A DNA stretch of 6,028 nucleotides from DATBAK01 sp036787815 (lineage in GTDB: Bacteria > Actinomycetota > Acidimicrobiia > IMCC26256 > PALSA-610): positions 1 through 6,028 of the forward strand of contig DAIQOP010000247.1 of assembly GCA_036787815.1 (NCBI GenBank). The letters are read 5' to 3'. Numbering within the stretch: position 1 is the stretch's first letter; every line of letters starts with the position of its first letter. Below are positions 1-6,028 of this stretch, in pieces. The translations under genes and the position numbers were made by a program. The notes below the pieces were generated by a model, which was given only the letters and a program-made list of their open reading frames with translations, was not told where the DNA came from and made no database searches.

Positions 1-525
1 GAACGCTTCACCGGCGGGGTTCGTGAAGTCGGCGGGCGTGACGCCGTTGCCGATGATCACGGCCTTCTTACCGTTGAGCGCGTTGTACAGGTCGCTGTTG
101 CCGTCGAGCAGCGTGCCGGTGAGCACGAGGTTGATCGACGGGTCGTTCGCCATCTGCGCGCCGCACTTGGCGCCGTCGGACGCGGTGACGACCTCGCACG
201 ACTTCAGGTTGATCACATGGCCGTCCGCGCCGTTGAGCTCGGCGTTCGCGTACGCGACCGCGGCCTTCACGCCGATCGTGGCCTCCGGGAAGAGGCTGTC
301 GTCGTTGACGTAGCCGATATTGATCGGGGCGCCGGCCGCCTTCTGCAGCTTGCCACCCGTATAGGTGATCGCCCACTGGTTCAGCGTCGGGTCGTTGGTG
401 CTCGCCGCCGTGGTGGTCGCACCGCCGGTCGTCCCGCCGCCGCTCTTGGTCGAGCTCGTGCAGGCGGTCGCGACCAGCGCGACCGCGACTGCCGCGACCC
501 CGAGCCGTGCGATTCGGTTCTTCAT
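1..525 (-). CDS. ABC transporter substrate-binding lipoprotein, branched-chain amino acid type (C-terminus beyond window)
   Basis: Only the first 175 residues are in the window; the frame stays open to the left edge. Residues 1-21 form a lipoprotein signal peptide: a basic start (MKNRIAR), a hydrophobic Ala/Val/Leu stretch, then ATAC with the likely lipidated cysteine at C22. A Ser/Thr/Gly-rich flexible linker follows (about 23-45). From about residue 68 (INIGYV) the sequence reads as the first lobe of a Leu/Ile/Val-binding-protein fold (Peripl_BP_6 type), with a helix rich in Ala (GVKAAVAYANAEL) and a cysteine pair C110/C121 typical of a disulfide in extracytoplasmic binding proteins. It should capture a small solute outside the membrane for an ABC importer; the ligand cannot be read from this half. 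The ATG at 523-525 is preceded by GAGGAG (530-535, spacing 4). It lies 69 bp after the acyltransferase stop, so co-transcription is possible; permease genes may follow off the left edge (inference). Confidence 0.88.
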   Translation of the reverse strand, partial: MKNRIARLGVAAVAVALVATACTSSTKSGGGTTGGATTTAASTNDPTLNQWAITYTGGKLQKAAGAPINIGYVNDDSLFPEATIGVKAAVAYANAELNGADGHVINLKSCEVVTASDGAKCGAQMANDPSINLVLTGTLLDGNSDLYNALNGKKAVIIGNGVTPADFTNPAGEAF

Positions 526-594
526 GGGGCTCCTCGTGCTCGGAGTTTCGGGCGGCGGCATCCTAGATGCGGGACCGCTCCGAACGCCCGAAGC

Positions 595-1995
595 TCATGG
601 GCCGGCGGCCTTGAGGAGCACGGCGAGCGCGTCGGGAATGCCCTCGGCGAGCTGCCATCCGTCCTCGATGAGATCGGGACAGGTGGCGATACCGAAGTCG
701 ACGTGGTCCTGGTAGCTCAGCAGCGTGATGTTGAGACCGCAGCCGGCGAGAAGCGGGCCGAGCGTGTAGGTCGCGGCGAGGCGACCTCCGCAGGAGTAGA
801 GGGGGACGGGCGGCCCGGCGACGTTGGAGATGATCGCATTGAAGATCGGCGGGTGGGTCGTGGCGAGACCGAGGCCGCGGTAGAGGCTGAGGCCGGCGCT
901 GAGCGCGGCCGGGGGGAGCACGGCGAGCGCGTCGATGACGAGATCGTCCCCGAGGGCGGCCTGCATCGCCTTCGCGGTCTGCATCGACGCGTGAATCGCC
1001 GCGAGTCGCGCGACCGGGTCGGCGATGTCGGTGTGGAGGCAGGTACCGGTGGCCGACACGAAGTTGCCGGATGTCGCGTCGGCATCTCGATGGACGCCCA
1101 CGGGGATCGCCGCGACGAGCGGCCGATCCGGGAGCTCGTCGCGATCGATGAGGTACTGGCGCATCACGTCGGCGCTCAACGCGAGCGCGACGTCGTTCAT
1201 CGTCACGCCAAAGGCTTTCTTGACCGTGCGGAAGTCGTCGAGTGACACGGACGTGAACGCGAACGCCCGGCGAGACGTGAGCGGCCCGTTCATCGACGTT
1301 CGCGGCGCGCGGAACGGCACGACGACGCCGCGCCCCTGCGGTGAGGTCACCAGCCGGGCGAGGCGGGCCATCGCGGGGACGAGCTCGGCGCCGAGATGCA
1401 GCGCCCGCAACGGGGTTCCGGCCAGGAACCCTCCGGTGCGGGCGAGCATCTGCGACCGTGACGGGGTCGGTTCGAAGCACGCCCGTTGCTCGTCGCGTCC
1501 ACCGAGGGGTGCGTCGGGTTCCAGATCGAAGAGCGCCTCGAAGAGACGCGCGCCGCGCACCCCGTCCATCAGGGCGTGGTGGACCTTGGCGAGCAGGCCG
1601 ACGTGACCGCTCTGGAGGCCTTCCAGCACCCAGATCTCCCAGAGCGGCCCGGTGCGGCTCAGCTTCAGGGAGAAGAGCTCTCCGGCGAGCGCCGCGACCT
1701 CGCGCATGCCGCCGGGCGCGGGCACGCCGACCCGGTGCACCTGCGCGCCGAGATCAGACCCGCCGGTGTCGGCCCACACCGGACGGCCGAGGCCCAGCGG
1801 CGCTTCGACCAGCTCGTAGCGGAACGGGCCGAGAACACCGCGCCGGGCATCGAGCACCGCGCGGAGGCGCGACGCGACGTCGAGCTCCTGGCCGTCGATC
1901 GGCTCGAGGAGTACGAGGGCACCGGTGTGCATGTGCCACTCCGGCGTCTCCCCCGCGAGCATGGCCGTGTCCAAACCGTTCAATCGCTCGACCAT
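595..1995 (-). CDS. Wax ester synthase / diacylglycerol O-acyltransferase (WS/DGAT family)
   Basis: A complete 466-residue protein, the usual length for bacterial WS/DGAT enzymes, which transfer acyl groups from acyl-CoA to diacylglycerol or fatty alcohols to make triacylglycerol or wax esters at the inner membrane and lipid droplets. The start (MVERLNGLDTAML) matches the family N-terminus. The active-site motif HHxxxDG is intact as HHALMDG (H139, H140, D144, G145). PLWE (117-120) precedes it, as in the family. The C-terminal half carries the ND motif (N267, D268; TMNDVALALSADVMRQYL) and the conserved NAIISNVAGPP (386-396) and GLNITLLSYQDHVDFGI (420-436) segments. All key residues are present, so it should be active; the preferred acceptor (diacylglycerol, alcohol or other) cannot be told. 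The frame is open far upstream, but that extension is Arg-rich shadow of the kinase gene; the ATG at 1993-1995 with GGGAGG 7 nt before it is the clear start. No separate promoter is evident, so it may be read through from the kinase. Confidence 0.95.
   Translation of the reverse strand: MVERLNGLDTAMLAGETPEWHMHTGALVLLEPIDGQELDVASRLRAVLDARRGVLGPFRYELVEAPLGLGRPVWADTGGSDLGAQVHRVGVPAPGGMREVAALAGELFSLKLSRTGPLWEIWVLEGLQSGHVGLLAKVHHALMDGVRGARLFEALFDLEPDAPLGGRDEQRACFEPTPSRSQMLARTGGFLAGTPLRALHLGAELVPAMARLARLVTSPQGRGVVVPFRAPRTSMNGPLTSRRAFAFTSVSLDDFRTVKKAFGVTMNDVALALSADVMRQYLIDRDELPDRPLVAAIPVGVHRDADATSGNFVSATGTCLHTDIADPVARLAAIHASMQTAKAMQAALGDDLVIDALAVLPPAALSAGLSLYRGLGLATTHPPIFNAIISNVAGPPVPLYSCGGRLAATYTLGPLLAGCGLNITLLSYQDHVDFGIATCPDLIEDGWQLAEGIPDALAVLLKAAGP
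615..634. repeat. 20-nt exact direct repeat inside the WS/DGAT gene, copy 1
   Basis: Identical to 915-934, exactly 300 bp (100 codons) away and in the same reading frame. Both copies encode Asp-Ala-Leu-Ala-Val-Leu with identical codons (residues 455-460 and 355-360). The flanking bases differ. It may be coincidence from strong codon bias or a trace of recombination within the gene; no function is implied. Confidence 0.6.
915..934. repeat. 20-nt exact direct repeat inside the WS/DGAT gene, copy 2
   Basis: Second copy of the 615-634 repeat, encoding the same hexapeptide at residues 355-360 of the acyltransferase. Confidence 0.6.
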
Positions 1996-2002
1996 CGCGC
2001 AG

Positions 2003-2008
2003 CCTCCC
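2003..2008 (-). promoter_or_regulatory. Ribosome binding site of the WS/DGAT gene
   Basis: On the minus strand this reads GGGAGG, 7 nt before the ATG at 1995. It decides the start, because the reading frame itself has no stop for more than a kilobase upstream and would otherwise invite a false N-terminal extension. Confidence 0.75.
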
Positions 2009-2036
2009 GACCTCGCGCCCCAACCGCGCTCCTTCG

Positions 2037-2077
2037 GACCCGGGTTCCACGATGTGCGCTCGGCGACCCTGGTTCCA
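2037..2077. repeat. Pair of 13-bp direct repeats in the kinase-acyltransferase gap
   Basis: Plus-strand GACCCGGGTTCCA (2037-2049) and GACCCTGGTTCCA (2065-2077) match at 12 of 13 bases, with starts 28 bp apart, in a 95-bp non-coding gap. Each copy sits on a dyad: CCCGGG is centred in the first, and the second is half of the perfect CCCTGG-TT-CCAGGG palindrome (2067-2080). The arrangement looks like a two-site operator upstream of the WS/DGAT gene, but could also be RNA structure. No known regulator site was recognised. Confidence 0.4.
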
Positions 2078-2092
2078 GGGCCCAACGGCCCT
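2067..2092 (-). terminator. Two mutually exclusive hairpins just after the kinase stop (terminator- or attenuator-like)
   Basis: Two perfect inverted repeats share the segment 2077-2080. Hairpin A (2077-2092) has a 6-bp stem AGGGCC/GGCCCT with a 4-nt loop and begins within the TAG stop of the kinase. Hairpin B (2067-2080) has a 6-bp stem CCCTGG/CCAGGG with a 2-nt (or, opened by one pair, 4-nt) loop. They cannot form together. Neither is followed by a U-run, so a classical intrinsic terminator is not supported; a partial terminator, an RNA 3' end stabiliser or a DNA-level operator are alternatives. Confidence 0.35.
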
Positions 2093-3626
2093 AGCTGCCT
2101 CGATGCCACGACCGGGTGGCGGCATGGAACCCGCTCAGCCGCTCGATCAGTGGCGCGTAGGCGGCGGCCCATTCGGGATCGGCGCGGTGCGTCTGCGCGA
2201 CCCGGGGGCGAGGGCCGACCGCGTCGGGATCGAGCGTCCCGAGCACACCGAAGGCCAGCAGGGCGGCGCCCCGCGCGTTCGTGTACTCGGGCTGGGCCAG
2301 GCGGTGCACGGTGACGCCGAGCGCCGCAGCCAGGATGTCGCCCCACAACGCGGAGCGGGCGCCTCCGCCTCCGAAGGTGATCTCCTCGTACTCGACTCCC
2401 GTGAAGGCCCGGAAGGGATCGAGCAGCCACGCGGCGTTGAGCGCGACGCCTTCGTAGACCGCCCTGGTCATCTCGCCGCGTGTCGACGCGAGGCCCAGAC
2501 CGACGAATCCTCCCCGCATGTCGTCGTTGGGGGCCGGGGCCATCGACCCGGTCAGCCAGGGGAGATAGAGCACACCGCCGCTGCCGGGATCGACGGCGGC
2601 CGCGACCGCCTCGGCACGCGCGAACACGTCGGGCGGCACGCCGCCGGTCGCGAGCGCGTCGGGAGCGAAGATCACCTGGTGCAGCCACGCGTCGAGCGCC
2701 CGACCGCCGACGCCGTTCTCGGCCATCACGAAGTACCGCTCCGAAAGCGGGCTCGGGATGCTCGAGATGCCGTGGGCCAGATCCGCGGCCTTCGCATCGA
2801 CATGGGTGGCCATCACCGATGTCGTCCCCACCACGAGGGCGACGTGCGACGCTTCGAGCGCGCCACCGCCGACGGCCGACGTGATCGAGTCGACGGTGCC
2901 CGGCACCACGAGCGCGGAGGTCGCGATGCCCAGGTGCGCCGCGGCGTCGGCGGTGACCGGCCCGATCGGCTCGTCGCTCGGGACGATGGGCGGCAGCCGG
3001 CGCGGATCGACGCCCGCCCGCGCGAGCAACGTCGGGTCGTACCCGACACGCGACCACACGCGATTGTCGGTGCACATCAACGGAAACGCGGTCGTGGCCG
3101 TGGCGACGATGCGCCCGGACAAGCGCGCGACCAACGCATCGACCGGCTCCACGAACGCCGCGACGTGCGCGTCGACGTGCGGATACGCGGCACGCAACGC
3201 GGCGGTGTGCGCGAGGTCGTCGGTCGGCAGGGGCGGCAGGCCGTGGCGGTCGATCCAGAGATCGAACGCATCCGCGTCGTCGCGCAACGGGTGCAGCGGC
3301 GCGCCGCGTGTGTCCATCCACATCACGACGGGAGCGAGCGGTACGCCGTGCTCGTCGATCGCGACGACCGACATGTACTGACTCGTGACCGCGACCGCGA
3401 CGATCGTGTCCGCGCCGCCGGCCCTCGTCACTGCCGCCCGGGAGCAGCGCCCGATGGCCTGCCACCAGCCTTCGGCGTCCTGCTCGGCGCCGCCGTCGGA
3501 GGTGAACCGCGTGGCGAACGCCTCGCTCGCCGCGGCTCGGATCGCCATGTCGGCGTCGACCACCGCGACCTTTACTCCTGTCGTTCCCAGATCGACGGCA
3601 AGGACGTAAGGTGCATCCGATCGCAC
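2091..3626 (-). CDS. FGGY-family carbohydrate kinase, xylulokinase-like
   Basis: A complete 511-residue cytoplasmic kinase of the usual FGGY length. It would transfer the ATP gamma-phosphate to a sugar or polyol hydroxyl. The N-terminal lobe opens with the phosphate loop DLGTTGVK (12-19) and carries VMWMDTRG (101-108), the family WxDxR segment. PGTVDSITSAVGGG (242-255) contains D246, the expected catalytic base. GTTS (267-270) and FGGGGARSALWGDILAAALGVTV (418-440) are ATP-lobe motifs, and LYLPWLTGS...MRGGFVGLG matches the family's LPxLxGE...RG segment. In E. coli XylB the xylulose loop is GQMHG; here the aligned residues are SQYMS (82-86), so the substrate may not be xylulose. The GTG at 3624-3626 is the only start that keeps the phosphate loop about 11 residues in; it has no convincing ribosome binding site. 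It starts head-to-head with the S1P-lyase-like gene and lies 95 bp before the acyltransferase. Confidence 0.92.
   Translation of the reverse strand: MRSDAPYVLAVDLGTTGVKVAVVDADMAIRAAASEAFATRFTSDGGAEQDAEGWWQAIGRCSRAAVTRAGGADTIVAVAVTSQYMSVVAIDEHGVPLAPVVMWMDTRGAPLHPLRDDADAFDLWIDRHGLPPLPTDDLAHTAALRAAYPHVDAHVAAFVEPVDALVARLSGRIVATATTAFPLMCTDNRVWSRVGYDPTLLARAGVDPRRLPPIVPSDEPIGPVTADAAAHLGIATSALVVPGTVDSITSAVGGGALEASHVALVVGTTSVMATHVDAKAADLAHGISSIPSPLSERYFVMAENGVGGRALDAWLHQVIFAPDALATGGVPPDVFARAEAVAAAVDPGSGGVLYLPWLTGSMAPAPNDDMRGGFVGLGLASTRGEMTRAVYEGVALNAAWLLDPFRAFTGVEYEEITFGGGGARSALWGDILAAALGVTVHRLAQPEYTNARGAALLAFGVLGTLDPDAVGPRPRVAQTHRADPEWAAAYAPLIERLSGFHAATRSWHRGS
3584..3612 (+). promoter_or_regulatory. 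Candidate promoter for the S1P-lyase-like gene
   Basis: TTCCCA (3584-3589, 4 of 6 to TTGACA) and TAAGGT (3607-3612, fits TANNNT) are separated by 17 bp. Transcription would begin near 3619 and give a leader of about 34 nt before the ATG at 3653. It lies inside the 5' end of the kinase gene on the other strand, as any promoter here must given the 26-bp gap. The match is modest. Confidence 0.2.
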
Positions 3627-3634
3627 GACTCGAG

Positions 3635-3640
3635 ACCCTA
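3635..3640 (-). promoter_or_regulatory. Candidate -10 element for a leaderless kinase transcript
   Basis: On the minus strand this reads TAGGGT, a match to the actinobacterial TANNNT -10 pattern, 8 nt before the GTG at 3626. That spacing would place transcription start at or next to the start codon, which would fit the poor Shine-Dalgarno match (AGGG about 9 nt upstream). No good -35 box is visible, and a six-base match is weak evidence. Confidence 0.25.
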
Positions 3641-3652
3641 TCCGAGGCCCTG

Positions 3653-5038
3653 ATGAGCAGCTTCTACCCGTACGCAGACGAGTACCCGGTGTTGCGCGGC
3701 CTGCCGGAGCACGGCCGTCCGCGCGAGGAGATCCTGCGCGAGCTGCGCGAGATGTCGCAGCGCGAAGACGCGTCGTGGGAGAACGGCAAGGTCTCCGGCT
3801 CGATGTACTGCGGCTCGCACGAGCACTACGAGTTCCTCAACGAGGCCTTCGGCTACTACGGCCACATGAACGCGCTGCAACGCGACGTGTGCCCGAGCTC
3901 GACGCGCTTCGAGGGCGAAGTGATCGCGATGGGCCTCGACCTGATGCACGCCGGCACCGTCACCGACACCACGCCCGGCGGGCTCGTCACCAGTGGTGGG
4001 AGCGGCAGCATTCTCCACGCGATGCTCGCCTACCGCGAAGCCGGCACCCGGCGCGGGATCGAGCGGCCCAACGTCGTGAAGCCCGAGACCGGGCATCCCG
4101 CGTTCGACAAGGCCTGCCACCTCCTCGGGATCGAGTTGCGGTGTACGCCGATCGATCCGGTCTCCACGCAGGCCGACGTGTCCGCGGTCCGCGACGCGAT
4201 CGATGGCAACACCGTCGCGATCATCGGATCGGCCGGCAACTACGGCTACGGCACCATCGACCCCATCGCCGACCTCGGTGCGCTCGCGCTCGAACACGGC
4301 ATCGGGCTCCACGTCGACGGTTGCCTCGGCGGGTTCATCCTTCCCTTCGGAGAGCAGCTCGGGTACGACATCCCGCCGTTCGACTTCCGTGTGCCCGGGG
4401 TCACCACCATCTCGGCCGACACCCACAAGTACGGGTACAGCCTCAAAGGCACCTCGCTGCTGCTGTTCCGCGATAGCGCGCTGCGCGACGGGCAGTACTT
4501 CTTCCAGACCAGTTGGAGCGGCGGCAAGTACTGCTCGCCCGGCATCGACGGGTCTCGTTCGAGCGGCCTCCTCGCGGTGAGCTGGGCGTCGATGGTCTCG
4601 CTCGGCCGGGAGGGTTACCTCAAGTACGCGAAGGCCGTGTTCGAGACCGCGTTCGCGATGCAGGCCGACGTGCGGTCGCATCCGGAGCTGCGGCTCATGG
4701 GAAGCCCCACGTTCTGCTTCTCGTTCACCAGCGACGAGTTCGACATCTACCACGTGAACGACGCGCTGCGGGAGCGCGGGTGGCGCATGAACGGGCAGCA
4801 GTACCCGAACTCGATCCACATGTGCGTGACACGCCCGCAGACCCTCGAAGGCGTGCGTGAGGCGTGGACCGCCGCCCTCGCGGAGTCGGTCGAGTACGCC
4901 CGCCAGCACAAGGACGAGCCCGCGAAGAGCGGCTCCATCTACGGCGGCATCCCCGGCGGCTGGACCACCGAGGCCGACGACTTCATCCGCGCGGTCATGG
5001 CCGACATGATGGACAAGCAGCAGGGCCTTCCCGCCTAG
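3653..5038 (+). CDS. Sphingosine-1-phosphate lyase-like PLP-dependent enzyme (group II decarboxylase fold)
   Basis: A complete 461-residue, soluble fold-type I PLP enzyme. The resemblance to S1P lyases is strong along the length: GKVSGSMYCG near the N-terminus, KPETGHPAFDKACH with the cofactor-stacking H148, GSAGNYGYGTIDPI, HVDGCLGGFILPF with D222 (pairs with the pyridine nitrogen), and PPFDFRVPGVTTISADTHKYGYSLKG with Schiff-base lysine K259. S1P lyase splits phosphorylated long-chain bases into a fatty aldehyde and phosphoethanolamine; relatives decarboxylate amino acids, so the substrate here is not certain. It lacks the N-terminal membrane anchor of eukaryotic lyases. The usual SGGTES loop is SGGSGS (114-119), so the common Glu is Gly118. 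The ATG at 3653 has GAGG 5 nt upstream. An in-frame GTG at 3611, with AAGGA 6 nt before it, would add 14 residues but overlap the divergent kinase start. It is followed after 12 nt by an oxygenase gene, probably in the same operon. Confidence 0.9.
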   Translation: MSSFYPYADEYPVLRGLPEHGRPREEILRELREMSQREDASWENGKVSGSMYCGSHEHYEFLNEAFGYYGHMNALQRDVCPSSTRFEGEVIAMGLDLMHAGTVTDTTPGGLVTSGGSGSILHAMLAYREAGTRRGIERPNVVKPETGHPAFDKACHLLGIELRCTPIDPVSTQADVSAVRDAIDGNTVAIIGSAGNYGYGTIDPIADLGALALEHGIGLHVDGCLGGFILPFGEQLGYDIPPFDFRVPGVTTISADTHKYGYSLKGTSLLLFRDSALRDGQYFFQTSWSGGKYCSPGIDGSRSSGLLAVSWASMVSLGREGYLKYAKAVFETAFAMQADVRSHPELRLMGSPTFCFSFTSDEFDIYHVNDALRERGWRMNGQQYPNSIHMCVTRPQTLEGVREAWTAALAESVEYARQHKDEPAKSGSIYGGIPGGWTTEADDFIRAVMADMMDKQQGLPA

Positions 5039-5050
5039 CTAGCGGCACCC

Positions 5051-6028
5051 GTGGACCAGCTGCCGATCGTCGACGTCTCACCGGCACGATGGGCCACCGA
5101 CCCGCACGCCGTCGCACGCGAGATCGACGACGCGTGCCGCGACACCGGCTTCTTCACGATCGTCGGGCACGGTGTCCCCGCCGAGCTGCATCACCGCATC
5201 GAGGCGCTCGCGCGGGAGTTCTTCGCACTACCCGAAGCGGAGAAGTCGGCGGTCGCGATGGCCAACGGCGGGCGGGCGTGGCGCGGCTGGTTCCCCGTCG
5301 GCGGCGAGCTCACCTCCGGTGTGCCCGACATGAAGGAAGGCTTCTACTTCGGGCAGGAGCTCACGCCCGACGACGCGCGAGTGCGCGCCGGCCTCCCGAT
5401 GCACGGGCCGAACCTGTTCCCGTTGCGGCCGGCGGGCCTTCGTGATGCGGTGCTCGAGTACATCGACGCGGCCACGCGCGTCGGGCATCGGCTGCTCGCC
5501 GCGATCTCGCGCGGTCTCGGCCTCGACGACGACTGGTTCGACCGCCATCTCACCGCGGACCCGATCGTGCTGTTCCGCATCTTCCACTACCCACCGCTCC
5601 GCCACGGCGCGGCGCAGTGGAGCGTCGGCGAGCACACCGACTACGGGCTCCTCACCATCCTCGGGCAGGACGCCTCCGGCGGTCTCGAGGTTCGGGGTCG
5701 CGACGGGTGGGTCGCCGCGGCGCCGATTCCCGACGCGTACGTGGTCAACCTCGGCGACATGCTCGAACGCATGACGGGCGGTCGGTACCGCTCCACGCCG
5801 CACCGCGTGCGCAACACCACCGGGCTCGATCGCATCTCGTTCCCGCTGTTTCTCGACCCCGCGTGGGACGCCGAGGTGTTGCCGATTCCGAATCTGCCCG
5901 CATCGTCGGTCGACGACGGCACCGATCACGACCACGCCCGGTGGGACGGCGCGAACGTGCACGAATGGTCGGGAACCTACGGCGAGTACCTGCTCGGCAA
6001 GGTGGGCAAGGTGTTCCCCGAGCTCCGC
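5051..6028 (+). CDS. 2-oxoglutarate/Fe(II)-dependent oxygenase, isopenicillin N synthase-like (C-terminus beyond window)
   Basis: 326 residues are visible and the frame is open at the right edge; most of the protein is probably present. The N-terminus (VDQLPIVDVS..., then AREIDDACRDTGFFTIVGHGVP, 22-43) is the DIOX_N region of IPNS-like enzymes. The jelly-roll core contains the iron ligands H195 and D197 (EHTDYGLLTIL) and H251 (STPHRV), plus the 2-oxoglutarate-binding pair R261/S263 (RISFPLF), so the active site is complete and it should use 2-oxoglutarate, O2 and Fe(II) to hydroxylate, desaturate or cyclise a small molecule. The substrate is unknown; plant gibberellin and flavonoid oxygenases, ethylene-forming enzymes and beta-lactam enzymes share this fold. 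The GTG at 5051 starts 12 nt after the S1P-lyase-like stop and has only a weak ribosome binding site (GCGG), suggesting translational coupling. The nearby ATG at 5089 is out of frame. Confidence 0.92.
   Translation, partial: MDQLPIVDVSPARWATDPHAVAREIDDACRDTGFFTIVGHGVPAELHHRIEALAREFFALPEAEKSAVAMANGGRAWRGWFPVGGELTSGVPDMKEGFYFGQELTPDDARVRAGLPMHGPNLFPLRPAGLRDAVLEYIDAATRVGHRLLAAISRGLGLDDDWFDRHLTADPIVLFRIFHYPPLRHGAAQWSVGEHTDYGLLTILGQDASGGLEVRGRDGWVAAAPIPDAYVVNLGDMLERMTGGRYRSTPHRVRNTTGLDRISFPLFLDPAWDAEVLPIPNLPASSVDDGTDHDHARWDGANVHEWSGTYGEYLLGKVGKVFPELR

Noticed and set aside
558..570. GCATC-CTA-GATGC hairpin between the acyltransferase and the binding-protein gene
   Set aside because: A 5-bp stem with a 3-nt loop and no T-run is too weak to call a terminator; it may be chance.
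2065..2077. TGGAACC on the minus strand, resembling the core of a T-box antiterminator
   Set aside because: There is no stem I or specifier loop in the 95-bp gap, the downstream gene has no link to amino acid or tRNA supply, and the match is explained by the local dyad repeats.
1996..3465. Continuous open frame extending the acyltransferase upstream to a product of about 956 residues
   Set aside because: The extension is Arg-rich low-complexity sequence overlapping the FGGY kinase gene in another frame; the acyltransferase has a family-typical N-terminus and a good ribosome binding site at 1995.
3611..3652. GTG at 3611 as the start of the S1P-lyase-like gene
   Set aside because: It has a good AAGGA ribosome site, but would overlap the kinase start by 16 bp and add 14 residues with no family support; kept only as an alternative to the ATG at 3653.
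1341..3653. 770-residue open frame on the plus strand
   Set aside because: It lies opposite two well-supported genes, has the Arg/Gly/Ala-rich composition of a high-GC shadow frame, and shows no recognisable domain.
5035..5042. CTAGCTAG palindrome at the end of the lyase-like gene
   Set aside because: It is a short palindrome overlapping the TAG stop, with no terminator context and a gene starting 9 nt later; no function can be supported.
5228..5962. 244-residue open frame on the minus strand
   Set aside because: It lies entirely opposite the 2-oxoglutarate oxygenase, whose catalytic motifs are complete; no domain is recognisable in the minus frame.

Overview
The window is very GC-rich, strongly G/C-biased at third codon positions, densely coding, and uses GTG as well as ATG starts. 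Its proteins (a lipoprotein branched-chain-type solute-binding protein, a WS/DGAT acyltransferase, an FGGY kinase) fit a high-GC actinobacterium, possibly an environmental or Acidimicrobiia-like lineage. The phylum is an inference from composition and gene families. No RNA gene, CRISPR array, insertion sequence or phage gene was seen.

Layout: five genes in two divergent blocks. On the minus strand, reading right to left, are an FGGY-family (xylulokinase-like) sugar kinase (3626-2091), a complete wax ester synthase/diacylglycerol acyltransferase (1995-595), and the N-terminal 175 residues of a periplasmic-binding lipoprotein of the branched-chain amino acid ABC class (525 to the left edge). 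Their gaps are 95 and 69 bp. The 95-bp gap holds a near-perfect 13-bp direct repeat and two mutually exclusive hairpins. On the plus strand are a PLP-dependent protein closely resembling sphingosine-1-phosphate lyase (3653-5038) and, 12 nt later, a 2-oxoglutarate/Fe(II) oxygenase of the isopenicillin N synthase type (5051 to the right edge, incomplete). These two look like one operon.

The blocks start head-to-head with only 26 bp between the preferred start codons. Promoters must therefore overlap coding sequence or produce very short or leaderless transcripts; candidate elements are listed at low confidence.

How the genes work together is not established. The most notable pair is the S1P-lyase-like enzyme with the oxygenase: an oxidation step next to C-C cleavage or decarboxylation, in an organism type not generally known for sphingolipids. 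The divergent WS/DGAT makes storage lipids from acyl-CoA and alcohols, so a link through a lipid aldehyde is conceivable but is only inference. The sugar kinase has an altered substrate loop, so its sugar cannot be named.
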